Shown: one piece after another, positions 15,408 to 22,495 of the stretch
Layout of the letters: each line of letters opens with the position of its first letter
Numbering within the stretch: position 1 is the stretch's first letter
NCBI GenBank assembly: GCA_966186435.1
Contig: CBIFWW010000034.1
Span: forward strand, 1 to 25,897
DNA from: CBIFWW01 sp966186435
Lineage (GTDB): Bacteria; Pseudomonadota; Gammaproteobacteria; Enterobacterales; Enterobacteriaceae
Reading direction: 5' to 3'
DNA: 25,897 nt
Made by a program: the position numbers and the translations under genes
Notes under the pieces: model-generated
The model's input: the letters and a program-made list of their open reading frames with translations, nothing else
What the model was told of the DNA's origin: nothing
Database searches by the model: none

Positions 15408-16271
15408 CTATTTTTTTGAAAAAAAAGCCCGTAGGCCACCACATTCGCCACACATAATTGACACAAAAAATATCCCGCCAGCCGCCAGCACAATGGCGGG
15501 GCCTGCCGGGAGGGATAGCCCCCAGGAAAGGCTCAAGCCCAGCCAGGCACTGATTAGCCCGATCCCCCCCGCCACCAGCAGGATGGAGGGCAGGGTCTTA
15601 ACCCAACAACGGGCAGCCACCGCAGGCAGCATCATCAGCCCTACTGCCATCAGGGTGCCCAATACCTGGAACCCGGCCACCAGATTCAGCACCAGCAGCA
15701 CCAGAAACCCGCCGTGGATCAGCGGTGGCAACCAGCGCTTATTCAACTGGAGGTAGCCACTGTCGAAGGTTTCCGTCACCAAGCCGCGCCAGAACAGAGC
15801 CAGCAGCACCAGGGTGATAGAAGACACTGCGCCGACAAACACCACCGCATTACTGTCTACCGCCAGGATCGAGCCAAACAGCAGATGCAGCAGATCCATG
15901 CTGGCGCTTTTCAAGGAGACCAGGCATACCCCCAGCGCCAGGGCAAACAGATAGAACCCGGCAAAGCTGGCATCCTCACGCAGCCGGGTATGACGGCTGG
16001 CCCAGCCTGCCGCCAGAGCCACCAGCACCCCGGCCACAAAGCCACCAATACCCATCGCCAATAGCGACATCCCGGACACCAGATACCCGGCGGCCACCCC
16101 CGGTAAGATCGCGTGGGATAAGGCATCTCCCATTAGGCTCATCCGGCGTAGCACCAAGAACACCCCTAACAAAGTAATGCTCAGGGATAGCCCAAGGCAG
16201 GCCACCAGCGCCCGGCGCATAAAACCAAATTCAATAAAAGGCTCGAATAAGTAGTGATAAACCCACATCAC
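15408..16271 (-). CDS. Zinc-type ABC transporter permease (ZnuB/MntB family)
   Basis: A 287-residue permease with about eight to nine membrane helices, in the family of ZnuB, MntB and YfeC. The N-terminal half shows the family blocks LVLRRMSLMGDALSHAILPGVAAGYLVSG (residues about 39-67; the SHAI region is typical). It starts within the ATPase stop (ATGA), so it is translationally coupled to it, and precedes the binding-protein gene. No truncation or odd residue is evident. Confidence 0.88.
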   Translation of the reverse strand: MMWVYHYLFEPFIEFGFMRRALVACLGLSLSITLLGVFLVLRRMSLMGDALSHAILPGVAAGYLVSGMSLLAMGIGGFVAGVLVALAAGWASRHTRLREDASFAGFYLFALALGVCLVSLKSASMDLLHLLFGSILAVDSNAVVFVGAVSSITLVLLALFWRGLVTETFDSGYLQLNKRWLPPLIHGGFLVLLVLNLVAGFQVLGTLMAVGLMMLPAVAARCWVKTLPSILLVAGGIGLISAWLGLSLSWGLSLPAGPAIVLAAGGIFFVSIMCGECGGLRAFFSKK

Positions 16272-16927
16272 TTCGCCTCCTGTTCCGGCGAGGCAACCTG
16301 CCCCCAGAACACGGTTCCGGCAGAAAAATGCAACTTTTGGGGGAAGAAACGGGCCACCCGATTATCATCATGAAGCACGGCAATAATGGTCTTGCCCTGG
16401 CTGTGCATCTGATTGATAAGAGACATCAAGATCCCGGCACTGGGCTGATCGACCCCGGTAAAGGGTTCATCCAGCAGGATGGTGCGAGCGTCCTGCACGA
16501 TTAACCGGGCAAACAGCATGCGTTGGAACTGGCCGCCGGATAAGGTTTCGATGGGCTGCCGAGCCAAACCCGGTAACCCCACCGCCTCCAGCGCTCGATC
16601 AATGTGGGCTTTAGCCCGCCCCAAACCTTGTAATAAGCCGATGCGCGGCCAGCAGCCCATCGCCACCACATCCTGCACCCGCATTGGGAACTGGCGATCC
16701 ATCTGGTTAAGCTGGGGCAGCCAGGCCAGAGGCCGGCCTTGAGGCTGCCAGGTAATTTCTCCACCCACTGGTTTTAACACCCCGGCCAAATGTTTGATTA
16801 AGGTGGTTTTACCACAGCCATTATCCCCGGTGATGGCTGTCATGGTGCCCCGTTCAAAAACCCCATTAAGCTCTGGGCCAATGGTGGTTCCCCCATAACC
16901 CATCTTCAGTTGCCGTAACGCAATCAT
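16268..16927 (-). CDS. Zinc-type ABC transporter ATP-binding protein (ZnuC/MntA family)
   Basis: A 219-residue ATPase with Walker A GDNGCGKT (34-41), Q-loop Gln72, signature LSGGQ (129-133) and Walker B TILLDEP (about 149-155). I pick the ATG at 16927, not the GTG at 16960, because 16927 sits inside the stop codon of a 36-codon upstream frame as ATGA, the same arrangement used at the ATPase-permease junction. It is the second gene of the operon if that small frame is real. Confidence 0.88.
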   Translation of the reverse strand: MIALRQLKMGYGGTTIGPELNGVFERGTMTAITGDNGCGKTTLIKHLAGVLKPVGGEITWQPQGRPLAWLPQLNQMDRQFPMRVQDVVAMGCWPRIGLLQGLGRAKAHIDRALEAVGLPGLARQPIETLSGGQFQRMLFARLIVQDARTILLDEPFTGVDQPSAGILMSLINQMHSQGKTIIAVLHDDNRVARFFPQKLHFSAGTVFWGQVASPEQEAK

Positions 16928-17034
16928 GGCAATGCCACCGACCAGTGCACCGCCAGCCACAGCATTAATAGCAGGCCAAACACCGCCGCAGCACGGGTTA
17001 AGGCCGCCATGGTGAAAACAGAAACGTACTTCAT
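16924..17034 (-). CDS. 36-residue putative membrane peptide, first gene of the zinc operon
   Basis: A 37-codon frame with ATG at 17034 and a GAGGGCG ribosome binding site about 5-8 bases before it. The product begins MKYVSVFTMAALTRAAA and continues with a strongly hydrophobic stretch (VFGLLLMLWLAVHW) ending SVALP, so a single membrane-spanning helix is likely. Its TGA overlaps the ATPase ATG as ATGA, and the Zur-like palindrome lies 13 bases upstream of its start. I do not recognise a family. It could be a small transporter subunit or a leader that couples ATPase translation; no function is proven. Confidence 0.6.
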   Translation of the reverse strand: MKYVSVFTMAALTRAAAVFGLLLMLWLAVHWSVALP

Positions 17035-17047
17035 TACGCGCCCTCGC

Positions 17048-17070
17048 ATTATGTTATAACGTAACATAAT
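17048..17070. promoter_or_regulatory. Zur-like operator before the zinc operon
   Basis: ATTATGTTA-TAACG-TAACATAAT is a perfect inverted repeat with 9-bp arms. It contains the ATGTTAT...TAACAT core of enterobacterial Zur boxes. A TATAAC -10-like hexamer on the minus strand lies inside it, so bound Zur would block transcription. The leader to the first ATG would be very short. Confidence 0.75.
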
Positions 17071-17106
17071 TAAGAAAGTCGGCGCTGTAAATGCCGTGTT
17101 CACATT

Positions 17107-17403
17107 TTGTTAAACATTCAACAATCGATAAGGCAAATAGCTATTACAGCAATCATCTTTAGTAGCTATTGTTGCCAAGCCGGGCGCATACGGGCTGATA
17201 TTCTGGCCTATGTGCCCCTCCAATCGCCGGTGTACGCGGAGATCCTGTGGGGAGTGGGAGCCGATGCTAAGCAGATCGTGGCCGCGGTGTGTTCGAATGC
17301 GATGGCGATTATGGTGATGGGTGCAGCCTACGGTTATTTCTTCAATTATTGCCGCCGCTTATTCCAGGTCACTAGCCCGGTGCCTCGTCAGGCCGAAGTG
17401 TAA
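17107..17403 (+). pseudogene. alaE: alaE (ygaW) remnant, L-alanine exporter, 5' half degraded
   Basis: From about 17191 the frame reads ADILAYVPLQSPVY... through GAAYGYFFNYCRRLFQV, aligning with the second half of E. coli AlaE (149 residues; ADILAYVTFQSPVY and GAVYGYFLDYCRRLF from about residue 83 on). The first half is not in this frame. The open frame only begins with a TTG at 17107 without a ribosome binding site. In another frame, 17144-17170 reads LQQSSLVAI, which resembles the AlaE block EQSFYSRLVAI, so the 5' half seems to persist with deletions and a frameshift rather than being cleanly cut off. AlaE exports alanine; this copy cannot. Position next to ygaC agrees with Escherichia. Confidence 0.8.
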
Positions 17404-17420
17404 GATCGACTTGATAAAAT

Positions 17421-17442
17421 CCCGTGCAAACACGGGTTTTTT
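17421..17442 (+). terminator. Intrinsic terminator between alaE remnant and ygaC
   Basis: CCCGTG-CAAA-CACGGG (17421-17436) is followed by TTTTTT and preceded by AAAA, so it can also act toward the minus-strand ygaC side. Confidence 0.85.
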
Positions 17443-17487
17443 ACCGGCATTGTATTTCAGGCTTGCTCAGACCAGTCTGAAACACAA

Positions 17488-17832
17488 TTAGTGTTGTTCC
17501 CCAAATAATCCCGATAAATAACGCTCCAGCGCTATCCGTGAACTAAACCCATGGGGAATACCATAATGCTCTTGGGCGTCCCCCCCTAGCCACAATGGAA
17601 ACTGCTGATAATGGTCGCAGGTTTTCATATCCGAGGCCGGATCGGCAAGGGTAGAACTGCGCTCTTTAAGGGTGGGGTGGATCACCAACGCAGTACGCCC
17701 CATGCGGGCTTCGCGGTTAACATACACGTAATTTTCACCACGGCGATAGCCGTAGGCCTTTGCGGTCACAACATCCACTGTGAAACCGGATTTTTCAAGA
17801 ACGCGCGCTACCTCATCAGGTCGTAAATACAT
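17488..17832 (-). CDS. ygaC: YgaC, conserved DUF2002-type protein
   Basis: A 114-residue protein nearly identical to E. coli YgaC: it begins MYLRPDEVARVLEKSGFTVD, with YGYRRGENYVYVNREARMGRTALVIHP in the middle and HYGIPHGFSSRIALERYL at the end. It is a small soluble alpha/beta protein with no signal peptide; its function is unknown to me. It is transcribed divergently from ygaM, with which it shares the 17833-17973 upstream region, as in Escherichia. Confidence 0.92.
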   Translation of the reverse strand: MYLRPDEVARVLEKSGFTVDVVTAKAYGYRRGENYVYVNREARMGRTALVIHPTLKERSSTLADPASDMKTCDHYQQFPLWLGGDAQEHYGIPHGFSSRIALERYLSGLFGEQH

Positions 17833-17935
17833 TTATTTTTTCCTCGTCATCTTTTACCGCCCGGAAACCTTACATTAATGAGCATTAGCCGGGCTTTCAG
17901 AAAATTCCATAAACCAGCGGGGGATAAATAATGGT

Positions 17936-17942
17936 CTACACT
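17936..17942 (+). promoter_or_regulatory. Possible sigma-S -10 element of ygaM
   Basis: CTACACT matches the -10 preference of RpoS-dependent promoters and would give a leader of about 25 bases. Family members of YgaM are often stationary-phase proteins, which agrees. No clear -35 is seen, as is common for such promoters. Confidence 0.4.
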
Positions 17943-17973
17943 GAAATCTGTGAAATCAATCAGGGAGAAACAC

Positions 17974-18297
17974 ATGTTTAATCGCGCAAATCGTAATGAC
18001 GTTGAGAATGAAGCTAACGATATCAATAATGATGTAAGCCTACTGGCGGATACGCTGGAAGATGTGCTGAAGTCTTTTGGAAGCGATGCTAAAGATGAAG
18101 CCGATGCGGCTCGTCGTAAAGCCCAGTCGCTATTACGTGAAACCCGCGCCAAAATGAATGGCCGTACCCGCGTTCATCAGGCTGCCCGTGATGCTGCCGG
18201 TAATGCGGACGCCTGGGTTCACGACAAGCCTTGGCACGGTGTCGGGATTGGTGCTGCAATAGGTGTTGTGCTGGGTGTTCTGCTGGCACGCCGCTAA
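17974..18297 (+). CDS. ygaM: YgaM, ElaB/YqjD/DUF883 membrane-anchored protein
   Basis: A 107-residue member of the ElaB-YgaM-YqjD (DUF883) family. The N-terminus MFNRANRNDVENEANDIN matches E. coli YgaM (MFNRPNRNDV), which fixes the start at 17974 behind GGAGAAA rather than 17950. Residues about 10-75 form a long charged helix, and the C-terminus is one membrane helix (GVGIGAAIGVVLGVLLARR). YqjD and ElaB tether inactive ribosomes to the inner membrane in stationary phase, so YgaM may do the same. Divergent from ygaC, upstream of nrdH. Confidence 0.92.
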   Translation: MFNRANRNDVENEANDINNDVSLLADTLEDVLKSFGSDAKDEADAARRKAQSLLRETRAKMNGRTRVHQAARDAAGNADAWVHDKPWHGVGIGAAIGVVLGVLLARR

Positions 18298-18303
18298 TCC
18301 TAT

Positions 18304-18480
18304 GCGGCCTGGTTATCCCGGGCCGCTTTCAGGCGCTTTGCTAGCGCCAATGCCATCTTAGCCAATATCATATTGGTAAATTAAGAATCCCCCCTGCTCG
18401 CCGCTCTGGCTGTTTACCACCCTAATGGCTCCATCGCTATATCCTGCGCCAAGAGTTTGTTCCCCGCTAACGGGGGATTT
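18304..18480 (+). terminator. Hairpins downstream of ygaM
   Basis: Three stem-loops lie in the ygaM-nrdH gap: GCGGCC...GGCCGC (18304-18326, followed by TTT), GGCGCT-TTGCT-AGCGCC (18332-18348), and CCCCG-CTAA-CGGGG (18462-18475) followed by GATTTT. The last is a weak intrinsic terminator. Between them I see no gene; the remainder of the gap is the nrdH promoter region. Confidence 0.5.
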
Positions 18481-18515
18481 TCCGATTCCTGCCGCCTAAC
18501 CCTGTTTAGATTAAA

Positions 18516-18562
18516 ACGCTATATATTGAGTGGTTGAAACTTCCCGCAACTACATCTAGTAT
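18516..18562 (+). promoter_or_regulatory. nrdHIEF promoter with two NrdR boxes
   Basis: TTGAAA (18534-18539) and TAGTAT (18557-18562), 17 bp apart, form a good sigma-70 promoter. Box 1, ACGCTATATATTGAGT (18516-18531), fits ACACWATATATWGTGT at 14 of 16 positions. Box 2, CAACTACATCTAGTAT (18547-18562), fits at 11 of 16. They are exactly 31 bp apart, the spacing expected for cooperative NrdR binding, and box 2 covers the -10. A partial Fur-like AT-rich stretch follows (18560-18576) but is not convincing. Confidence 0.75.
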
Positions 18563-18634
18563 TTTCATTATTAATCTCAGACAGAACAGCGACCCAGCGT
18601 GCCGCTTTTGCAACCCAAAACGGAAATACGAATC

Positions 18635-18880
18635 ATGACTATTACCATTTACACCCGTAAAGACTGCATCCAGTGTTTTGCCACCAAACGTGCAATGGAA
18701 AGCCGGGGCATCACCTTTGAGATGGTGGATCTGGACAACCATCCGGAATCAGTCAATACGCTGCGTGAAAAAGGATTCCGTCAGCTGCCAGTGGTAGTGG
18801 CAGGCGAAGAAAGCTGGAGCGGGTTCCGCCCGGATTTGATCAACCGTCTGCATCCTGCACCGTCTCAGGCTCAAGCATGA
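18635..18880 (+). CDS. nrdH: NrdH, glutaredoxin-like electron donor of class Ib ribonucleotide reductase
   Basis: An 81-residue redoxin with the active-site pair Cys11 and Cys14 (RKDCIQCFATK). It reduces NrdE and is itself reduced by thioredoxin reductase. The start at 18635 gives the E. coli length; an ATG-like start at 18599 would add unmatched residues. The C-terminal ESWSGFRPDLI is the family's thioredoxin-reductase docking region. Its stop overlaps nrdI (ATGA). Confidence 0.95.
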   Translation: MTITIYTRKDCIQCFATKRAMESRGITFEMVDLDNHPESVNTLREKGFRQLPVVVAGEESWSGFRPDLINRLHPAPSQAQA

Positions 18881-19281
18881 CCACGCTGGTCTATTTTTCC
18901 AGTAGCTCGGAAAACACCCACCGATTTGTGACGCGCCTGGGGCTACCGGCCCTGCGCATCACGGACAAGCCGGGCCAGCATCTGGAAGTGGATACCCCCT
19001 TTATTTTGATCACCCCCACCTACGGCGGTGGCGGCGTGGCAGGCGCAGTGCCCGCTCCGGTGATCCGCTTTCTCAATAAACCGGCCCACCGCGCATTAAT
19101 TCGCGGGGTGATAGCGGCCGGCAACCGCAACTTCGGTGAGGGCTTCTGCCTGGCCGGGGACATCATCGCCCAAAAATGTAAGGTGCCTTATCTCTACCGC
19201 TTTGAGCTGCTGGGCACCCCGCAGGATATCGACAACGTACGTAATGGAGTAACGACATTTTGGCAACAGCAGACGTCTTAA
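18877..19281 (+). CDS. nrdI: NrdI, flavodoxin-like activator of class Ib RNR
   Basis: A 134-residue flavodoxin-like protein that supplies the oxidant for assembling the dimanganese-tyrosyl radical of NrdF. FMN-binding loops are visible: YFSSSSENTHRFV (residues 5-17), TPTYGGGGVAGAVPAPV (about 46-62) and GNRNFGEGFCLAG (about 82-94). It overlaps nrdH by 4 bases and nrdE by 22 bases, so the operon is translationally coupled. Confidence 0.95.
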   Translation: MTTLVYFSSSSENTHRFVTRLGLPALRITDKPGQHLEVDTPFILITPTYGGGGVAGAVPAPVIRFLNKPAHRALIRGVIAAGNRNFGEGFCLAGDIIAQKCKVPYLYRFELLGTPQDIDNVRNGVTTFWQQQTS

Positions 19282-21401
19282 CCGCCCCACTCAGCGCGGA
19301 TTTCCACGCCCTCAACGCCATGCTGAATTTGTATGATGGTGAAGGGAGGATACAGTTCGATTGCGATGTGCAGGCGGTAGATGCCTTTATGGCGCACCAC
19401 GTTACCCCTCGGCTGGTGGCCTTCGATAGTCTGGCGGCAAGGCTGGCCTGGTTAGTGGAAGAAGGCTATTACGAGGCCGCCATTCTGCAACGCTATTCTG
19501 CCCAAGAAGTGGCTGCAGTTTATGCAGCGGCTCACGGGGCGAATCACCGCTTTGCCACCTTCCTCGGGGCCTGGAAGTTTTATACTAGCTATGCCATGAA
19601 AACCTTTGATGGCAAAGGGTATCTGGAGACCTTTGCCGACCGGGTAGCTATGACGGCGCTGGGCCTTGGGCAGGGTAACCCTTTACTTGCGATGCAACTG
19701 GTGAAAGAGATAATTAGCGGCCGCTTCCAGCCCGCCACCCCTACCTTCCTGAACGCCGGTAAACAGCAGCGCGGGGAGTTAGTCTCCTGCTTTTTGCTGC
19801 GCATTGAAGACAATATGGAGTCCATTGGCCGGGCGGTAAACAATGCCCTGCAACTCTCAAGGCGCGGCGGCGGGGTGGCGTTTTTGCTCTCCAATCTGCG
19901 GGAGGCTGGCGCCCCGATCAAACGCATTGAAAACCAGTCCTCCGGGGTGGTGCCGGTGATGAAGATGCTGGAGGATGCTTTCTCCTACGCTAACCAGCTG
20001 GGCGCACGCCAGGGGGCCGGGGCGGTATACCTTAACGCCCATCACCCGGATATCCTGCGCTTTCTCGACACCAAGCGGGAAAACGCCGACGAGAAAATCC
20101 GCATTAAAACCCTGTCTCTCGGGGTGGTGATCCCGGACATTACCTTTGCCCTGGCGAAGGATAACCAGCCGATGGCGCTGTTCTCGCCCTATGATGTGGA
20201 ACGCCTGTACGGCAAGCCCTTCGGCGATATCGCCATCAGCGAAATGTACGATACCCTGCTGGCCGACGAGCGGGTAAGAAAGCAGTTTATTAATGCCCGG
20301 GAGCTGTTCCAGACCATCGCCGAGATCCAGTTTGAATCGGGCTATCCCTACCTGATGTTTGAAGACACGGTAAACCGGGCCAACCCTATCGCCGGGCGCA
20401 TCAATATGAGTAACCTGTGCTCGGAAATTTTGCAGGTTAATACCCCGTCCCTCCTTGCCGAGAATCTGGATTATCGTGAAGTGGGCCAGGATATCTCCTG
20501 TAACCTCGGCTCGCTTAATATCGCCGCCACTATGGACTCCCCGGACTTCGGGCTGACGGTGGAAACCGCAGTACGTGGCCTGACGGCGGTGTCCGACATG
20601 TGCCAGATTGGCTCAGTCCCTTCAGTGGCGGCGGGCAATGCCGCCTCCCATGCTATCGGGCTGGGGCAGATGAATCTCCACGGCTATCTGGCGCGGGAGA
20701 ACATTCTCTACGGCTCAGAAGAGGGGCTGGATTTCACCAACTTTTACTTCTACACCGTGGCCTGGCACGCTCTGCGGGCCTCTAACCAACTGGCGATTGA
20801 GCGCCAGGCCCGCTTCGCCGGGTTTGAGCAATCCCGCTATGCCAGCGGTGAATACTTTGACCAGTATGTGAATCAGACCTGGCAGCCAAAAACTCAAAGG
20901 GTGGCGGATTTATTCCGGGATGCCGGGATAACCATCCCCGACCGGGCGATGTGGCAGGCGCTACGGGATAGCGTTATGGCCCACGGGCTGTATAACCGTA
21001 ATTTACAGGCGATCCCGCCCACTGGTTCCATCTCCTACATCAACCATGCCACCGCCAGTATTCACCCGATTGTCTCACGGGTGGAGATCCGTAAAGAGGG
21101 CAAACTGGGCCGGGTGTATTACCCTGCGCCCTATATGACCAATGACAATCTGGCGATGTATCAGGATGCCTGGGAGATAGGCCCGGAGAAAATTATCGAC
21201 ACCTATGCCCAGGCCACTCGCCATGTGGATCAGGGGCTGTCGCTAACGCTGTTCTTCCCGGATACCGCCACCACCCGCGACATTAACCGGGCGCAAATCT
21301 ATGCCTGGAAGCAAGGGATCAAAACTTTGTATTACATTCGCCTGCGCCAGCTGGCCCTGTCCGGCACGGAGCTGGATGGCTGCGTTTCCTGCGCCCTGTG
21401 A
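19260..21401 (+). CDS. nrdE: NrdE, class Ib ribonucleotide reductase alpha subunit
   Basis: A 713-residue catalytic subunit that reduces ribonucleoside diphosphates. Thiyl-radical residue Cys387 lies in NMSNLCSEI with Asn385 and Glu389; the redox cysteines are Cys177 (ELVSCFLLR) and Cys414 (DISCNLGSLN), and the C-terminal shuttle pair is GCVSCAL. It lacks the allosteric activity (ATP-cone) domain, as expected for class Ib. I take the TTG at 19260 as start: GGAG is about 10 bases upstream and the protein then begins MATAD, like E. coli MATTT; the next ATG would drop 20 residues of the N-terminus. It ends 7 bases before nrdF. Confidence 0.95.
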   Translation: MATADVLTAPLSADFHALNAMLNLYDGEGRIQFDCDVQAVDAFMAHHVTPRLVAFDSLAARLAWLVEEGYYEAAILQRYSAQEVAAVYAAAHGANHRFATFLGAWKFYTSYAMKTFDGKGYLETFADRVAMTALGLGQGNPLLAMQLVKEIISGRFQPATPTFLNAGKQQRGELVSCFLLRIEDNMESIGRAVNNALQLSRRGGGVAFLLSNLREAGAPIKRIENQSSGVVPVMKMLEDAFSYANQLGARQGAGAVYLNAHHPDILRFLDTKRENADEKIRIKTLSLGVVIPDITFALAKDNQPMALFSPYDVERLYGKPFGDIAISEMYDTLLADERVRKQFINARELFQTIAEIQFESGYPYLMFEDTVNRANPIAGRINMSNLCSEILQVNTPSLLAENLDYREVGQDISCNLGSLNIAATMDSPDFGLTVETAVRGLTAVSDMCQIGSVPSVAAGNAASHAIGLGQMNLHGYLARENILYGSEEGLDFTNFYFYTVAWHALRASNQLAIERQARFAGFEQSRYASGEYFDQYVNQTWQPKTQRVADLFRDAGITIPDRAMWQALRDSVMAHGLYNRNLQAIPPTGSISYINHATASIHPIVSRVEIRKEGKLGRVYYPAPYMTNDNLAMYQDAWEIGPEKIIDTYAQATRHVDQGLSLTLFFPDTATTRDINRAQIYAWKQGIKTLYYIRLRQLALSGTELDGCVSCAL

Positions 21402-21408
21402 GGATTTT

Positions 21409-22371
21409 ATGACTACCCTAACCCGTTTTAGCGCCATTAACTGGAATGCCATTCAGGATGAAAAAGATCTAGAGGTGTGGAACCGCCTTACCAGCAACTT
21501 CTGGCTGCCGGAAAAGGTGCCGCTGTCTAACGATATTCCCTCATGGCAAAGCTTGAGCGCCGAAGAACAACAGCTGACTATCCGGGTATTCACCGGCCTG
21601 ACCCTGCTGGATACCATCCAGAATACCTTGGGCGCACCGGCCCTAATGCCCGATGCTCTGACTCCTCATGAGGAGGCGGTACTCTCCAATATTGGTTTTA
21701 TGGAGGCCGTTCACGCCCGCTCTTACAGTTCGATTTTTTCCACCCTGTGCCAAACCAAGGAAGTCGATGCCGCCTATGCCTGGAGTGAACAAAACCAGCC
21801 ATTGCAGCAGAAGGCGCGCATCATCACTGGCTATTATCAGGGGGATTGCCCGCTGAAAAAGAAAATAGCCAGTGTGTTCCTCGAATCCTTCTTGTTTTAT
21901 TCAGGGTTCTGGCTGCCGATGTATTGGTCCAGCCGGGGCCAGTTAACCAATACCGCCGATTTGATTAGGCTAATCATCCGCGATGAAGCGGTGCACGGTT
22001 ATTATATTGGCTATAAATTCCAGCGCGCTCTGGCTCAAGAGTCCCCAGCACGGCGTGAGGAGTTGCAGGGGTTTGCCACAGAGTTACTACTGACCCTTTA
22101 TGATAACGAGCTGAGTTACACCAATGATTTATACCAAGCGACCGGGCAAGTTGAAGAGGTGAGCGCCTTCCTGGGCTACAACGCTAATAAGGCCATGATG
22201 AACCTCGGCTTTGAGGCACTATTCCCGCCAGAGATGTGCCAGGTTAACCCGGCGATCCTGGCGGCGCTATCGCCTAATGCCGATGAAAACCATGATTTCT
22301 TCTCCGGCTCTGGCTCCTCCTATGTGATGGGTAAAGCCGTGGAAACCGAAGACAGCGACTGGGCATTTTAA
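21409..22371 (+). CDS. nrdF: NrdF, class Ib ribonucleotide reductase beta subunit
   Basis: A 320-residue radical subunit. Metal ligands are Asp68, Glu99, His102, Glu159, Glu193 and His196 (motifs GFMEAVHARSY, FLESFLF, RDEAVHGYYIGYKF), and the radical tyrosine is Tyr106 in SYSSIF. The start at 21409 has a TGAGGAT Shine-Dalgarno overlapping the nrdE stop and matches E. coli NrdF; an upstream frame start at 21301 lies inside nrdE and is not real. All residues for a dimanganese or diiron cofactor are present. Followed by a terminator, so it ends the operon; proVWX, which follows it in E. coli, is absent. Confidence 0.96.
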   Translation: MTTLTRFSAINWNAIQDEKDLEVWNRLTSNFWLPEKVPLSNDIPSWQSLSAEEQQLTIRVFTGLTLLDTIQNTLGAPALMPDALTPHEEAVLSNIGFMEAVHARSYSSIFSTLCQTKEVDAAYAWSEQNQPLQQKARIITGYYQGDCPLKKKIASVFLESFLFYSGFWLPMYWSSRGQLTNTADLIRLIIRDEAVHGYYIGYKFQRALAQESPARREELQGFATELLLTLYDNELSYTNDLYQATGQVEEVSAFLGYNANKAMMNLGFEALFPPEMCQVNPAILAALSPNADENHDFFSGSGSSYVMGKAVETEDSDWAF

Positions 22372-22385
22372 CCTTTAAAGCCGCT

Positions 22386-22412
22386 AAAGCCGCGTATCCA
22401 CGCGGCTTTTTT
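22386..22412 (+). terminator. Intrinsic terminator after nrdF
   Basis: AAAGCCGCGT-ATCC-ACGCGGCTTT (22386-22409) followed by more T, about 15 bases after the stop codon. Confidence 0.92.
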
Positions 22413-22495
22413 ATGCCCTGTGACATATTCCTTCATCAACTCTCATAAATTTTAATTATCATTAGCCTTCGAGTCCGCTGTCCGAAAAATTAAAT

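Noticed and set aside
16928..16960. GTG at 16960 as start of the zinc-type ATPase
   Set aside because: The added eleven residues do not look like the family N-terminus, there is no Shine-Dalgarno, and the ATG at 16927 is coupled by ATGA to the preceding small frame.
18560..18580. Fur box in the nrdH leader
   Set aside because: AT-rich with a partial match only; the NrdR boxes explain the region better.
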